A DNA stretch of 49,684 bases from Pseudorhodoferax aquiterrae (GTDB lineage Bacteria; Pseudomonadota; Gammaproteobacteria; Burkholderiales; Burkholderiaceae_C): the NCBI RefSeq assembly GCF_014652235.1, contig NZ_BMYK01000015.1, forward strand, positions 92,130 to 141,813. The letters run 5' to 3'. The notes under the pieces were generated by a model. It was not told the origin of the DNA, made no database searches, and worked only from the letters and a program-made list of their open reading frames with translations. Below are positions 16,866 through 25,360 of this stretch, piece by piece; position 1 is the first letter of the stretch, and every line of letters starts with the position of its first letter. A program made the translations under genes and the position numbers.

Positions 16866-18098
16866 TCAGGCGCAGAAGCTGAAGAAGCACAGGTCGTCGC
16901 GGCGGTGGTGTTCGCCCTGCCAGGCGCGCAGTGCGTCGTGCACGGCGCGGTTGACGGCCGCAGGCGTGCGCGCAGGCGCGGCCAGCACGGCCTCGCGCAC
17001 GCGCTTCTTGCCCAGTGCGATCGCGCGCGGGCCGCCGACCTGGTCGATCAGGCCGTCGGTGGTGATGAACACGAGGCTGCCAGGCTCGAGCGAAAGGCTG
17101 TGGTTGTGCCAGGCATAGCCGGCCTCGCTGTCGACATAGCCCACGCCCTTGCGCTGGCCTTCGACGAGTTCCACCTCGGCGGCACCCGGACGCAACACGA
17201 ACAGTGCCAGCCGCGCCCCGGCGAACACCAGGCGTCGCTCTGCGGGTTCGTACCAGAAGAAGGCCGCGTCCATGCCGTCGTCCGAGCCCGGCGTGGCATC
17301 CTGCCCGCCCTGCTGGCCCAGCGTCAGCTTGATGCTGCGGTTGACGGCGCCCAGCAGCTGCGCCGGGTCGCGCGGGCCCTGCGCATCGAGCGCCTGCGTG
17401 AGGCTGCTGGAGGCGATCAGCGTCATGAACGCGCCCGGCACGCCATGGCCCGTGCAGTCGGCCACCGCGCCGAACCAGCCGCCCTCGCCTGCGCTGAACT
17501 GGTAGAAATCGCCGCCGACCACGTCGCGCGGCTCCCAGACCAGGTCGGCGGCAGGACATACGCGGGCCAGCGTCTCGCGCGAGCTGCGCAGCGTGGACTG
17601 CTGGATCACGCTCGCGTACTCGATGCTGTGCATGATCTGGCGGTTGCGCGAGGCCTGCATGTCCGCCACCACGCGCATGAGCTGCAGGCCGTTGCCCACG
17701 CCCGCGAATTCGCCCTCGCGCGTGATGATGAAACCGTCGGACAGCGCCTTCTCGCCATGCGCCACGGCCTTGAAGGTCAGCGTGTCGATGTCCATGGCCG
17801 CCTCGACGACGAGCGGCTCCTTGTCCATGAAGGCGATGCAGCTCTTGCGCCCGTACAGCTCCATGCGGAACTGCTTGCTCATCTGCGAGAGGAAGATGCT
17901 GCGGTTGATGAGCCCGATGGGCCGGCGCCCCTCCACCACCGGCAGGCTCACGAGTTCGCGGTGCCGGTTGAACATCTCCAGCACCTTCTCGTTGGTCTCG
18001 TCCGTGGTCATGCACGGCACCGCCGTGCACAGGTCGGCAGCGCTGGGCTGGCGAAAGCGGGGGCGGGAGTCGGTCAGGTACTCGGCAACAGCGGACAT
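16866..18098 (-). CDS. siaA: SiaA-like PP2C/SpoIIE phosphatase with an N-terminal CBS-like sensor
   Basis: A 410-residue protein. The C-terminal half is a PPM/SpoIIE phosphatase with RDVVGGDFYQF (Asp 197), VADCTGHGVPGAFMT (Asp 214), ITTDGLIDQVGG and HRRDDLCFF as metal-binding motifs. It should dephosphorylate SiaC and switch the cyclase on. The N-terminal 20-145 region resembles a CBS-domain pair (MFNRHRELVSLPVVEGRRPIGLINR), followed by a linking helix. P. aeruginosa SiaA instead has a membrane, periplasmic and HAMP sensor, so this version looks cytoplasmic and may read a nucleotide-type ligand. It is the first gene of the operon, with a palindrome-rich leader. Confidence 0.85.
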   Translation of the reverse strand: MSAVAEYLTDSRPRFRQPSAADLCTAVPCMTTDETNEKVLEMFNRHRELVSLPVVEGRRPIGLINRSIFLSQMSKQFRMELYGRKSCIAFMDKEPLVVEAAMDIDTLTFKAVAHGEKALSDGFIITREGEFAGVGNGLQLMRVVADMQASRNRQIMHSIEYASVIQQSTLRSSRETLARVCPAADLVWEPRDVVGGDFYQFSAGEGGWFGAVADCTGHGVPGAFMTLIASSSLTQALDAQGPRDPAQLLGAVNRSIKLTLGQQGGQDATPGSDDGMDAAFFWYEPAERRLVFAGARLALFVLRPGAAEVELVEGQRKGVGYVDSEAGYAWHNHSLSLEPGSLVFITTDGLIDQVGGPRAIALGKKRVREAVLAAPARTPAAVNRAVHDALRAWQGEHHRRDDLCFFSFCA

Positions 18099-18108
18099 GG
18101 GGCGCTCA

Positions 18109-18147
18109 TCCTCAAATGTGAGGAAATGTTATGAACGCCGCATGTCA
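18109..18147 (-). promoter_or_regulatory. Two perfect palindromes in the siaA-type operon leader
   Basis: TCCTCAAATGTGAGGA at 18109-18124 (6-bp arms, 4-base spacer) lies about 10 bases upstream of the siaA-like start and may overlap its ribosome-binding site. GTCATCCAGATGAC at 18134-18147 (6-bp arms, 2-base spacer) lies 36 bases upstream. The surrounding 18115-18190 stretch is AT-rich for this genome, as expected for a promoter. The palindromes could be an operator pair or RNA hairpins that gate translation. I cannot fix the -10 and -35 boxes. Confidence 0.5.
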
Positions 18148-18187
18148 TCCAGATGACACAACACAAAAGAAATATGGACCGTCAGCC

Positions 18188-18216
18188 CATAAAAAAACCG
18201 GGCCAGGCCCGGTTTG
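18188..18216 (-). terminator. Intrinsic terminator of the OmpA-like gene
   Basis: On the minus strand the sequence reads AAACCGGGCC-TGG-CCCGGTTTTTTT, a GC stem directly followed by seven T, which is textbook rho-independent architecture. It lies 19 bases after the stop of the OmpA-like gene and just upstream of the sia-type promoter region, separating the two units. Confidence 0.88.
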
Positions 18217-18234
18217 CGTCGAGGCGCCAAGCGC

Positions 18235-18759
18235 TCAGTCGACCAGACGCAGCTCCACGCGGCGTGCCTCCTGGTCGGAACCCGTGCCGGTCGTGACCTC
18301 GGGCTTGCGCAGCGCGATGCGCGCCTTGTCGACGCCGGCCGCGACCAGCGCGGCGCGGACCGACAGCGCGCGCTGCTTGGCCAGCTCGGCGTTCTTGGCG
18401 GCGTCGCCGGTTTCGTCGTGGAAGCCCGACAGCACGACCTTGCGTGCCGGCGCGGCGGCCAGGGCCTGGGCCACGGCGCTGATCAGCGGAGCGGCATCGG
18501 CGGGCAGCGCGGATTCGCCCGTGCCGAAGTACAGCGTGGCGGCCAGGTCGCCGGCCAGCGGGGTTTCGATCAACACGATCTCTTCGACGACGACCACGGC
18601 CGCCGGCGCGACCGCGGCGGCAGCGGGTGCCGGCGCCTCGATGCTCTGCAGCTGGCGCACCACCATGGCGCTGACCGTGCTGATGACCACCAGCGCCACG
18701 ATGCCGAAGGTGATCCACAGACCCACGCGCTGGGTGTCGTCCTTGTCTTCCTGGTACAT
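18235..18759 (-). CDS. Small OmpA-family protein with N-terminal membrane anchor
   Basis: A 174-residue protein with one membrane helix at about 14-35, an Ala/Val/Pro-rich spacer, and an OmpA-like peptidoglycan-binding domain from about 65 (LYFGTGESALPAD) to the end, with LSGFHDETGDAAKNAELAKQRA as the family core (the usual Gly-His-Thr-Asp is Gly-Phe-His-Asp here). It probably sits in the inner membrane facing the periplasm and touches peptidoglycan. It is a single-gene unit with its own terminator. Partner and function are unknown. Confidence 0.82.
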   Translation of the reverse strand: MYQEDKDDTQRVGLWITFGIVALVVISTVSAMVVRQLQSIEAPAPAAAAVAPAAVVVVEEIVLIETPLAGDLAATLYFGTGESALPADAAPLISAVAQALAAAPARKVVLSGFHDETGDAAKNAELAKQRALSVRAALVAAGVDKARIALRKPEVTTGTGSDQEARRVELRLVD

Positions 18760-18820
18760 GCTCAGAATTCCTCGTCCCGGTTGGTTTGCAAACAGCCGGC
18801 GATTCTAGACGGAGGTGTAT

Positions 18821-19492
18821 TCACCAGCTGGCGCCGAACTGCTGCCGCAGCTCCTCGATCTGTCCGTCATCCAGCGGCTGCGGTTGCGTCAGCATCCAGA
18901 GCCGTGCCGTCTCTTCGAGTTCCTCGAGCGTGGCCATGGCCGCGGCCGGGCTGTCGTGCCAGACGTTGGGGCCCAGGCGCGCGAGCATCACGGCGCGGAT
19001 CGGCCGGCCGTCCTGCTGGTACTGGGCGATCGCGTCGGCCACGGCCTCGGCGGCCTCGGGGGCGCCCGGGCGGCGGTAGCCAATGTGGGGCACGCGGCCG
19101 ACCTTCATGACGAAGTACGGCGTGATGGGCGGCAGCAGCTCGGTGGCCCCTTCGTCGCGCAGGGAACAGGCCACGAGGTGGGTGCTGTGCGTGTGGATGA
19201 TGCAGCGGGCCGGCTGGGCCGTGGCGGCGCTGGCCTCGTAGATGCGCCGGTGCAACACGATGGTCTTGCTGGCGCGGTCGCCGCCGGTCTGCTGGCCGTC
19301 CGCGTCCAGCCGGGCCAGCCGCGCGGGGTCCAGCGCGCCCAGGCAGGCGTCGGTCGGCGTGATCAGGTAGCCGTCGGCCAGGCGCACGCTGATGTTGCCG
19401 GCCGTGGCGTGCACGTAGCCGCGTGCGAACAGGCTGGCGCCCACGCGTACGATCTCGGCGCGCGCGGTGGCCTCGTCCAGACAAGCCGTCAT
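18821..19492 (-). CDS. otnC: Class II aldolase family: 3-oxo-tetronate 4-phosphate decarboxylase
   Basis: A 223-residue class II aldolase/adducin protein. The Zn-binding histidines appear in CIIHTHSTHLVA (about residues 97-108) and in VPHIGYRRPG (about 134-143); TAGNISVRL near 30 is the phosphate-binding signature. It should convert 3-oxo-tetronate 4-phosphate to dihydroxyacetone phosphate and CO2. The ATG overlaps the stop of the kinase gene (ATGA), tight coupling that pairs the two as consecutive steps. It is the last gene of the operon. The specific function is inferred from pairing with an OtnK-like kinase. Confidence 0.85.
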   Translation of the reverse strand: MTACLDEATARAEIVRVGASLFARGYVHATAGNISVRLADGYLITPTDACLGALDPARLARLDADGQQTGGDRASKTIVLHRRIYEASAATAQPARCIIHTHSTHLVACSLRDEGATELLPPITPYFVMKVGRVPHIGYRRPGAPEAAEAVADAIAQYQQDGRPIRAVMLARLGPNVWHDSPAAAMATLEELEETARLWMLTQPQPLDDGQIEELRQQFGASW

Positions 19493-20775
19493 AGCCTGGA
19501 GAACGCCTTGGTGAAGAAGTCCGGCGTGCCGAAGTTGCCCGACTTGAGCGCGATGTGCAGGCCCTGCGGCGCGGCCGGGCTCAGCGCATGGCACCAGGGC
19601 ACGCCCGGGTCGATCTGCGCGCCGATGCGCATCTGCGCGATCTGCAGCGCCTGCACGCAGGCGCCCGAGGTCTCGCCACCCGCCACGACCAGCTGGCGCA
19701 CGCCCAGTTCCACGAGGCCGCGCGCGATGCCCGCGATGGTCTGCTCGACCATGGCGCCGGCCTGCTCCACGCCCAGGCGCCCCTGGATGGCGCGCACGGA
19801 CGCCGGCTCGGCCGTGGAGTAGACCAGCACGGGCCCACCGGCGAGCTTGTCCCTGGCCCAGGCCAACGCCTCGCCGCGCACGTCCGCACCTTCGGCGATG
19901 CGCAATGGGTCGATGGCCAGCGCGGGCCGGCCTGTGGCGATGAACGCGGCGACCTGTTGGTTGGTTGCGACCGAACAGCTGCCGGACACCACGGCCTGCA
20001 GACCCTCGGCGGCCGGCAGCGCGGCGGCCTGCGAATCCGGCGCGATGCCGAAGTTCTGCGGCAGGCCGATGGCCACGCCCGAGCCGGCCGTGACCAGCGG
20101 CATGCCCTGGAGCGCCGCGCCCAGGGTCACGAGGTCGGCATTGGCCAGCGCGTCGACGATGGCGATGCCCACGCCCTCGGCTTGCAGCGCAGCGAAGCGG
20201 GCGCGGATCGCGTCCGCGCCCTGCGCGATGGTCTGGTAGTCGACCAGGCCGACCTTCTTCTGCGTCTGCGCCTGCAGCACGCGCACGAGGTTGGGGTCCT
20301 TCATGGGCGTGAGCGGATGGTCCTGCATGCCCGATTCGTTGAGCAGCACATCGCCCGCGAACAGGTAGCCCTTGAACACCGTGCGCTTGTTGTCCGGAAA
20401 GGCCGGCGTGGCGATCGTGAAGTCGGTGCCGAGCGCCTGCATCAGCGCATCCGTCACGGGGCCGATGTTGCCCTCGGGCGTGCTGTCGAAGGTCGAGCAG
20501 TACTTGAAGTAGATCTGCTCGGCGCCCTGCTCCTGCAGCCACTGCAGCGCGGCCAGCGACTGCGCCACGGCCTGCTCCGGCGCGATGGTGCGGCTCTTCA
20601 GAGCCACCACCACGGCGTCGACCTGCGTATCCAGCGGGGCCGCGGGCACACCGATGGTCTGCACCACGCGCATGCCTGCGCGCACCAGGTTGTTCGCCAG
20701 GTCGGTCGCGCCCGTGAAGTCGTCGGCGATGCAGCCCAGCCGCACGCCGCCCTGGCGTTCCGTCGAATTACCCAT
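19489..20775 (-). CDS. otnK: 3-oxo-tetronate kinase (DUF1537/YgbK family)
   Basis: A 428-residue four-carbon acid sugar kinase. The N-terminal domain begins LGCIADDFTGATDLANNLVRAGMR, the family signature; YFKYCSTFDSTPEGNIGPVTDAL near 90-110 and PAFPDNKRTVF follow. The C-terminal nucleotide-binding domain has VAGGETSGA near 365. It phosphorylates 3-oxo-tetronates (L-threonate- or D-erythronate-derived) at C4. It starts 16 bases after the TctA gene and overlaps otnC by 4 bases. Whether the natural substrate is the threonate or erythronate series cannot be decided here. Confidence 0.87.
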   Translation of the reverse strand: MGNSTERQGGVRLGCIADDFTGATDLANNLVRAGMRVVQTIGVPAAPLDTQVDAVVVALKSRTIAPEQAVAQSLAALQWLQEQGAEQIYFKYCSTFDSTPEGNIGPVTDALMQALGTDFTIATPAFPDNKRTVFKGYLFAGDVLLNESGMQDHPLTPMKDPNLVRVLQAQTQKKVGLVDYQTIAQGADAIRARFAALQAEGVGIAIVDALANADLVTLGAALQGMPLVTAGSGVAIGLPQNFGIAPDSQAAALPAAEGLQAVVSGSCSVATNQQVAAFIATGRPALAIDPLRIAEGADVRGEALAWARDKLAGGPVLVYSTAEPASVRAIQGRLGVEQAGAMVEQTIAGIARGLVELGVRQLVVAGGETSGACVQALQIAQMRIGAQIDPGVPWCHALSPAAPQGLHIALKSGNFGTPDFFTKAFSRL

Positions 20776-20791
20776 GTTTCGTCCTTGTCGT

Positions 20792-22294
20792 TCAGCCCGC
20801 AGCCGGCAGCGCGCGCCGGGTGAACAGGCGCCCCACCAGGCCCCAGGCCAGCAGCAGCAATGCGGCCGTGGTGATGGTGGCGACCAGGCCGTTGGCGAAG
20901 AACACGCCCAGCGCGCCGTCGGACAGCAGCATGCTCTGGCGGAACGCGTCCTCGGTCTTGTCGCCCAGCACCATGGCCAGGATCAGCGGTGCGATCGGGT
21001 AGTCGAGCTTCTTGAACACATAGCCCAGCACGCCGAAGGCCAGCGCAATGTACACGTCGGACATCTTGCCGCTGATGGTGTAAGCCCCGATCAGGCAGAT
21101 CACGATGATCAGCGGCCCCACCACCGCGAACGGCGCGCGCAGGATGGACGAGAACAGCGGGATCGTCGCCAGCACCAGCACCACGGCCACGATGTTGGCC
21201 ACGTACATGGACGAGATCAGGCCCCAGACGAATTCGGGCCGCTCGATGAACAGCATGGGCCCCGGCTGCAGGCCCCAGATCATGAGGCCGCCCATCATCA
21301 CGGCCGCCGTGGCCGAGCCCGGCACGCCCAGCGCCAGCATGGGCAAGAGCGCCGAGACGCCGGCCGAGTGGTCGGCCGCCTCGGGCGCGACGATGCCGTC
21401 GGGCTCGCCCTTGCCGAAGTTCGCGCGGCGTTTGGAGAAGCGCTTGGCCAGGCCATAGGACATGAACGAGGCCGCCGTCGGCCCGCCCGGCGTGATGCCC
21501 ATCCAGCAGCCCACGATGGTGGAGCGCACCAGCGTGACGGCATGGGCCGGCATCTTCTTCGCCGCATCCCAGACCACGCCCCAGCTCATGCGCGCTTTCA
21601 GGCCGTTGAACTGCAGGCCCTCCTCGATCGTGACCAGCAGCTCGCCGATGCCGAACAGGCCGACCACGGCCGCCAGGAAGGAGATGCCGCTGACCAGCGT
21701 GTCCGAGCCGTAGGTCAGGCGGATCTCGCCCGACACGGTGTCCATGCCCACGGTGGCCAGGATCAGGCCCACCAGCAGCGAGGCCAGCGTCTTGAGCGGC
21801 GAGCCGCCCGAGACCAGGTAGCTGCAGAAGGTCAGCAGGTAGACCGCGAAGAACTCGGGCGGGCCGAACTTCAGCGCGAAGTCGGCGATCGCGTTGGCGA
21901 TCAGCGTCACCACGACCACGCCGGCCATGGCGCCGAAGCCGGCCGACAGGAAGGCCGTGGCCAGGGCCTCGGGCGCCCTGCCGTTGCGCGCCATCGGGTA
22001 GCCGTCGAAGGTGGTCGCCACCGACGAGGGTTCGCCCGGGATGTTGAACAGGATGGAGGTGGTCGATCCGCCGAACAGCGCGCCCCAGTACATGGACGAG
22101 AGCAGGATGATGGCGGACACCGGGTCCATCGTGAAGGTCAGCGGCAGCAACAGCGTGACGCCATTGGGCGCGCCCAGGCCCGGCAGCACGCCGACCAGGA
22201 TGCCGAGCAGCACGCCGCCGGCCATCAGCAGCACGTGGTGCAGCGTCAGCGCGTGCTCGAAGCCCGTCGCGAGGTAGTTGAGTTGGTCCAGCAT
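20792..22294 (-). CDS. tctA: Tripartite tricarboxylate transporter, large membrane subunit (TctA)
   Basis: A 500-residue inner-membrane protein with about 12 segments. Family marks are GVLPGLGAPNGVTLLLPLTFTM near the N-terminus, GALFGGSTTSILFNIPGEPSSVATTFDGYPM, and the second repeat PGGPTAASFMSYGLAKRF and LGVPGSATAAVMMGGL. It is the translocation subunit for a carboxylate substrate captured by the periplasmic binding protein. I start at ATG 22294 (MLDQLNYLATG), 10 bases after TctB. Being in an operon with tetronate enzymes, it likely imports the C4 sugar acid. Confidence 0.9.
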   Translation of the reverse strand: MLDQLNYLATGFEHALTLHHVLLMAGGVLLGILVGVLPGLGAPNGVTLLLPLTFTMDPVSAIILLSSMYWGALFGGSTTSILFNIPGEPSSVATTFDGYPMARNGRAPEALATAFLSAGFGAMAGVVVVTLIANAIADFALKFGPPEFFAVYLLTFCSYLVSGGSPLKTLASLLVGLILATVGMDTVSGEIRLTYGSDTLVSGISFLAAVVGLFGIGELLVTIEEGLQFNGLKARMSWGVVWDAAKKMPAHAVTLVRSTIVGCWMGITPGGPTAASFMSYGLAKRFSKRRANFGKGEPDGIVAPEAADHSAGVSALLPMLALGVPGSATAAVMMGGLMIWGLQPGPMLFIERPEFVWGLISSMYVANIVAVVLVLATIPLFSSILRAPFAVVGPLIIVICLIGAYTISGKMSDVYIALAFGVLGYVFKKLDYPIAPLILAMVLGDKTEDAFRQSMLLSDGALGVFFANGLVATITTAALLLLAWGLVGRLFTRRALPAAG

Positions 22295-22304
22295 GGCGAA
22301 GCAA

Positions 22305-22799
22305 TCAGGCGGCGCTGCGCAGGGTGTCGAGCCAGTCTTCGAGCGGACCGCGCGCCAGCGGCACGCCGAACCACAGTTCGAACACGGCGTACAGCACCAC
22401 GGCCGTGCCAAAGCCGATCAGCAGCGAACGGCCCCAGCCGAAGCCGCCGTGCGCGCGGCACATGTACAGCAGGAACAGCGCGGAGGCGAGGTAGAAGCCC
22501 AGGAAGGGCGCGGCCAGGGCCAGCACCACCGTGGGACCGAACAGCGAGAACACGCGGCGCAGCTGCGTGCCGTCGGCAAACTGGCCGTCCACGGGCTGGC
22601 GCACGGCATGGACGACGAGCAGCAGGCTCACGGCCAGCAGCAATACACCCAGGCGCAGCGGGAAGTAGCCGGCCTGCGGGCCGGTGTCACCCCAACCCGA
22701 GGCCAGCTGCAGGCTGCCGTAGATGACGACCGCAGCGAAGGCGGCGAGAAGCCCGGCCATGCTCACTTCCATGGCCTGGCGCCGGATCGAGACCGACAT
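22305..22799 (-). CDS. tctB: Tripartite tricarboxylate transporter, small membrane subunit (TctB)
   Basis: A 164-residue protein with four hydrophobic segments (about 14-32, 46-66, 83-110 and 123-142), the expected size and topology for TctB. GPQAGYFPLRLGVLLL matches the conserved G-x-G/A-x-FP element before helix 2. It works with TctA in the inner membrane. It begins 5 bases after the binding-protein stop and ends 10 bases before TctA, in the usual C-B-A order. Confidence 0.88.
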   Translation of the reverse strand: MSVSIRRQAMEVSMAGLLAAFAAVVIYGSLQLASGWGDTGPQAGYFPLRLGVLLLAVSLLLVVHAVRQPVDGQFADGTQLRRVFSLFGPTVVLALAAPFLGFYLASALFLLYMCRAHGGFGWGRSLLIGFGTAVVLYAVFELWFGVPLARGPLEDWLDTLRSAA

Positions 22800-22804
22800 G
22801 GCGT

Positions 22805-23812
22805 TCAGTCCTTGACGAGCCAGTCGTCCTTGGCGAACTGGGCCTTGTTCTTGGCCGCGTCGGCGGCGATGTAGTCCTTGAGTTGGGCGCCCGTGAGGAA
22901 CATCTCGGTCTGCAGGCCGCGGGCCAGCCATTCCTTGAACTCGGGCTTCTCGCGCACCTGGGCCATCACGTTCTCGTAGTACCTGACCTGCTCGGGCGTG
23001 AGGCCGCCGGCGGCCCAGACCGTGCGCGGCATGTTGAAGGTGTCGATGGCGATGCCCGATTCCTTGCAGGTCGGCACGTCGGCGAAGCCCTTGTCGCCGT
23101 GCACCTTGCCGGTGATCTTCAGGCGCTCCTTGGTGAACACGCACAGCGGCTGCACCTTGCCGGCGCGCCAGTGCGAGACGTTTTCGGACGGGTTGTTGAG
23201 GTTCGCATCCACATGCCCGCCCGACAGCTGGGCCGCGACCTCGCCACCCGACTTGAACGGCACGTAGGTCATCTGCACGCCGGTGGCCATCTCGATCTGG
23301 CGCGTGAGGATGTGGTCCGTGTCCTTGGACTGCGCGCCACCCATCTTGATGCTGCCGGGCTTGGCGCGGGCCGCATCGATGAAGGCCTTGGCGTCCTTGT
23401 ACGGGCTCTCGGCGTTGGACCAGAGCAGGAACTCGTCGGCCGCCATGATGGCCACGGGCGCCATGGTCTCGATCCTGTAGCCCACCTTGGTGATCATGGG
23501 CATCAGGTAGGCCAGGTTGGTGGAGAACACCAGCTTGTTGGCATCGCCCTGCGAGGACTGCAGGTAGACCATGGCCTCGGAACCGGCACCGCCGCCCTTG
23601 TTGGTCACGATGATGGGCACGGGCATGAGCTTGTGCTTTTGCACCGTGGCCTGCACCACGCGGGCGAACTGGTCGGTGCCGCCGCCGGGGCCGGCGGTCA
23701 CGACGAACTCGACCGGGCGGGTCGGCTTCCAGTCGGCGGCCAGAGCCGGCTGCGCGGCGAAGGCGCCGGCGATGGCGGCGGCGACGGAAAGCGAGCGGAA
23801 AACGGTGCGCAT
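22805..23812 (-). CDS. tctC: Tripartite tricarboxylate transporter substrate-binding protein (TctC/Bug family)
   Basis: A 335-residue periplasmic protein with a cleavable signal peptide (residues 1-25, ending AQPALA before ADWKP). It has the Bug-family loop VVTAGPGGGTDQFAR and the second loop KMGGAQSKDTDHI. Mature length is about 310 residues, normal for the family. It captures a carboxylate and delivers it to TctA/TctB. The gene follows the SAF-domain oxidoreductase by 21 bases. Ligand specificity is inferred from its operon partners only. Confidence 0.88.
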   Translation of the reverse strand: MRTVFRSLSVAAAIAGAFAAQPALAADWKPTRPVEFVVTAGPGGGTDQFARVVQATVQKHKLMPVPIIVTNKGGGAGSEAMVYLQSSQGDANKLVFSTNLAYLMPMITKVGYRIETMAPVAIMAADEFLLWSNAESPYKDAKAFIDAARAKPGSIKMGGAQSKDTDHILTRQIEMATGVQMTYVPFKSGGEVAAQLSGGHVDANLNNPSENVSHWRAGKVQPLCVFTKERLKITGKVHGDKGFADVPTCKESGIAIDTFNMPRTVWAAGGLTPEQVRYYENVMAQVREKPEFKEWLARGLQTEMFLTGAQLKDYIAADAAKNKAQFAKDDWLVKD

Positions 23813-23833
23813 GGTGTCTCCTTGGAAATCGGT

Positions 23834-25225
23834 TCAGGCGGCAGGGAAGAAGGCGGCGTCCTGCTGCTGGCGCAGCTGGAGCAGTTCGGAGGACGGGTCG
23901 ATGGCGACGTCGTCGAAGCAGATCAGTTGGCCGGGCGCGATGTCGCGCACGAGGCGGCGGTTGCCGACCAGGTAGAACGGCGCCGGCGTGCCGGCGGCCA
24001 GCGGCGCGGCCGGCACGAGTTCGGCGGCCGTGCCGTCGATGGTGTGGTGGTGTCCGCCCATGGTCAGTTCGGTACCGGCGGCCAGCGCGCGCGTGCTGCG
24101 CGCCACCAGGTCCAGCCGCGGCTGCGGTGACTGCGCGCCGCTGGAGATGCCCAGCACGGCGGCATCGAGCACGCTGGTCATGGCCTCCAGGCCCAGCAGG
24201 TGGCGCGGGATGTAGACCATGGCGCGGCGCTTGTCGCGGCTCAGCACATGGCCCTTGCCCGCCAGCAGCTCCCAGGTCGGTGCGTCGTCGCAGCCGATCA
24301 CCACGAACACGCCGCCCGCGAAGCTGAGTTCGTCGGGCCGGCGCAGGCAGTGGAACACGTCGATGGCGCCGTCACGCGCGAACAGGCCACCCTCGGCCTG
24401 GGTGGCGAACAGGTCGGGCACCTCGGCCGGCCGCGCGATGGGCGCGTGCAGCGGCGCCACGTCGGCCACGAGTCCGGTGCTGTTGGCCACCACCTGCAGC
24501 TCGCAGAGGTCGGGCACGGCGCGCTGCGGCAGCGCGGCGCAGATCTCGGCGCGGGCCTGCACGCGCGCGCCCACGGCCCCCTCGCCCAGCGCGAAGTGCG
24601 CGCCGAAACCCGGCACGGCGATCGACGTGCCATTGCTCAGCATGGTCTCGGTGGCGGCGTCGAACACGAAGTCGTATTCGCTGGACTTGCCGGCCGACAG
24701 CACCGTGAAGCCCAGGGCCTGGGCCCAGGTCACCAGGCCGATCAGCAGCGAGGGCTGGTCGCCGTCCACCGGCGTGACCACGCGGCCGCTGGCGCGCGCC
24801 AGGCGCGACAGCTCCGGGCCGACCACGCTGTCCACCTCCTTGGAGGCCAGCGCCACATGCAGGCCGGCCTCGATCGCCAGCCGCGCATGGCGCGCGCCGG
24901 CCTCGGGGTGGCCGGTGGCCTCCACCATCAGCTGCAAGGGCAGGCCGAGCACGGTGGCCACGTCGCCGGCGGCGATGCACAGGCCCTGCGCCCAGGCCGC
25001 CGCGGCCTCGGCCGGCGTGTGACACTGGGCGACCCGGTCGGCCGCGGTGCCGATGGCGGAAAAGGCTTCGGCCGCCATGGCCGGCGTGAGGTCGACGGCG
25101 ACGCGGGCGCTGACGCTGCGCACGCGGGCCGACTGGGCCAGGAAACTGCGGCCGAAGCCGCCGCTGCCGACGACGCACACCTCGATGGGCTGGGTGACGC
25201 CGGCGTATCGGTGAAGATGGTCCAT
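23834..25225 (-). CDS. Homoserine-dehydrogenase-like NAD(P) oxidoreductase with C-terminal SAF domain
   Basis: A 463-residue cytoplasmic oxidoreductase. The N-terminal Rossmann fold starts IEVCVVGSGGFGRSFL near residue 14. The middle has VEATGHPEAGARHARLAIEAGLHVALASKEVD, typical of homoserine-dehydrogenase-like folds. The last third holds a SAF (AFP/FlgA-like) domain with LVGNRRLVRDIAPGQLICFDDV. Such proteins replace or supplement L-threonate and D-erythronate dehydrogenases in acid-sugar operons; here it likely oxidises the C4 acid before OtnK and OtnC, but the exact substrate is unproven. It is the first gene of the operon, divergent from the GntR regulator. ATG 25225 gives the family start. 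Confidence 0.8.
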   Translation of the reverse strand: MDHLHRYAGVTQPIEVCVVGSGGFGRSFLAQSARVRSVSARVAVDLTPAMAAEAFSAIGTAADRVAQCHTPAEAAAAWAQGLCIAAGDVATVLGLPLQLMVEATGHPEAGARHARLAIEAGLHVALASKEVDSVVGPELSRLARASGRVVTPVDGDQPSLLIGLVTWAQALGFTVLSAGKSSEYDFVFDAATETMLSNGTSIAVPGFGAHFALGEGAVGARVQARAEICAALPQRAVPDLCELQVVANSTGLVADVAPLHAPIARPAEVPDLFATQAEGGLFARDGAIDVFHCLRRPDELSFAGGVFVVIGCDDAPTWELLAGKGHVLSRDKRRAMVYIPRHLLGLEAMTSVLDAAVLGISSGAQSPQPRLDLVARSTRALAAGTELTMGGHHHTIDGTAAELVPAAPLAAGTPAPFYLVGNRRLVRDIAPGQLICFDDVAIDPSSELLQLRQQQDAAFFPAA

Positions 25226-25288
25226 GTGAATGCAGTTGGCGCGCAAAAGCGTTATTCGGGCGCGCCGGAAGGAAGAGTGACGCGAGTT

Positions 25289-25360
25289 TGCATGCACTTT
25301 GCACATCGAAGCCGAGGGAAAACCCTAGGTTTCGGCATGTTCGACATCAAAGTGCATGTA
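25289..25360. promoter_or_regulatory. Extended dyad operator between the tetronate operon and its GntR regulator
   Basis: TGCATGCACTTTG (25289-25301) and CAAAGTGCATGTA (25348-25360) are inverted copies with 12 of 13 bases matching. Between them is a nested, partly symmetric centre (CGAA..TTCG, GCCGA..TCGGC, AGGG-AAAA-CCCT at 25314-25325). The whole lies in the 149-base divergent promoter region. Two widely spaced identical half-operators fit a GntR/FCD repressor able to loop or to control both directions. The sites are read directly; the binding protein is inferred. Confidence 0.68.
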
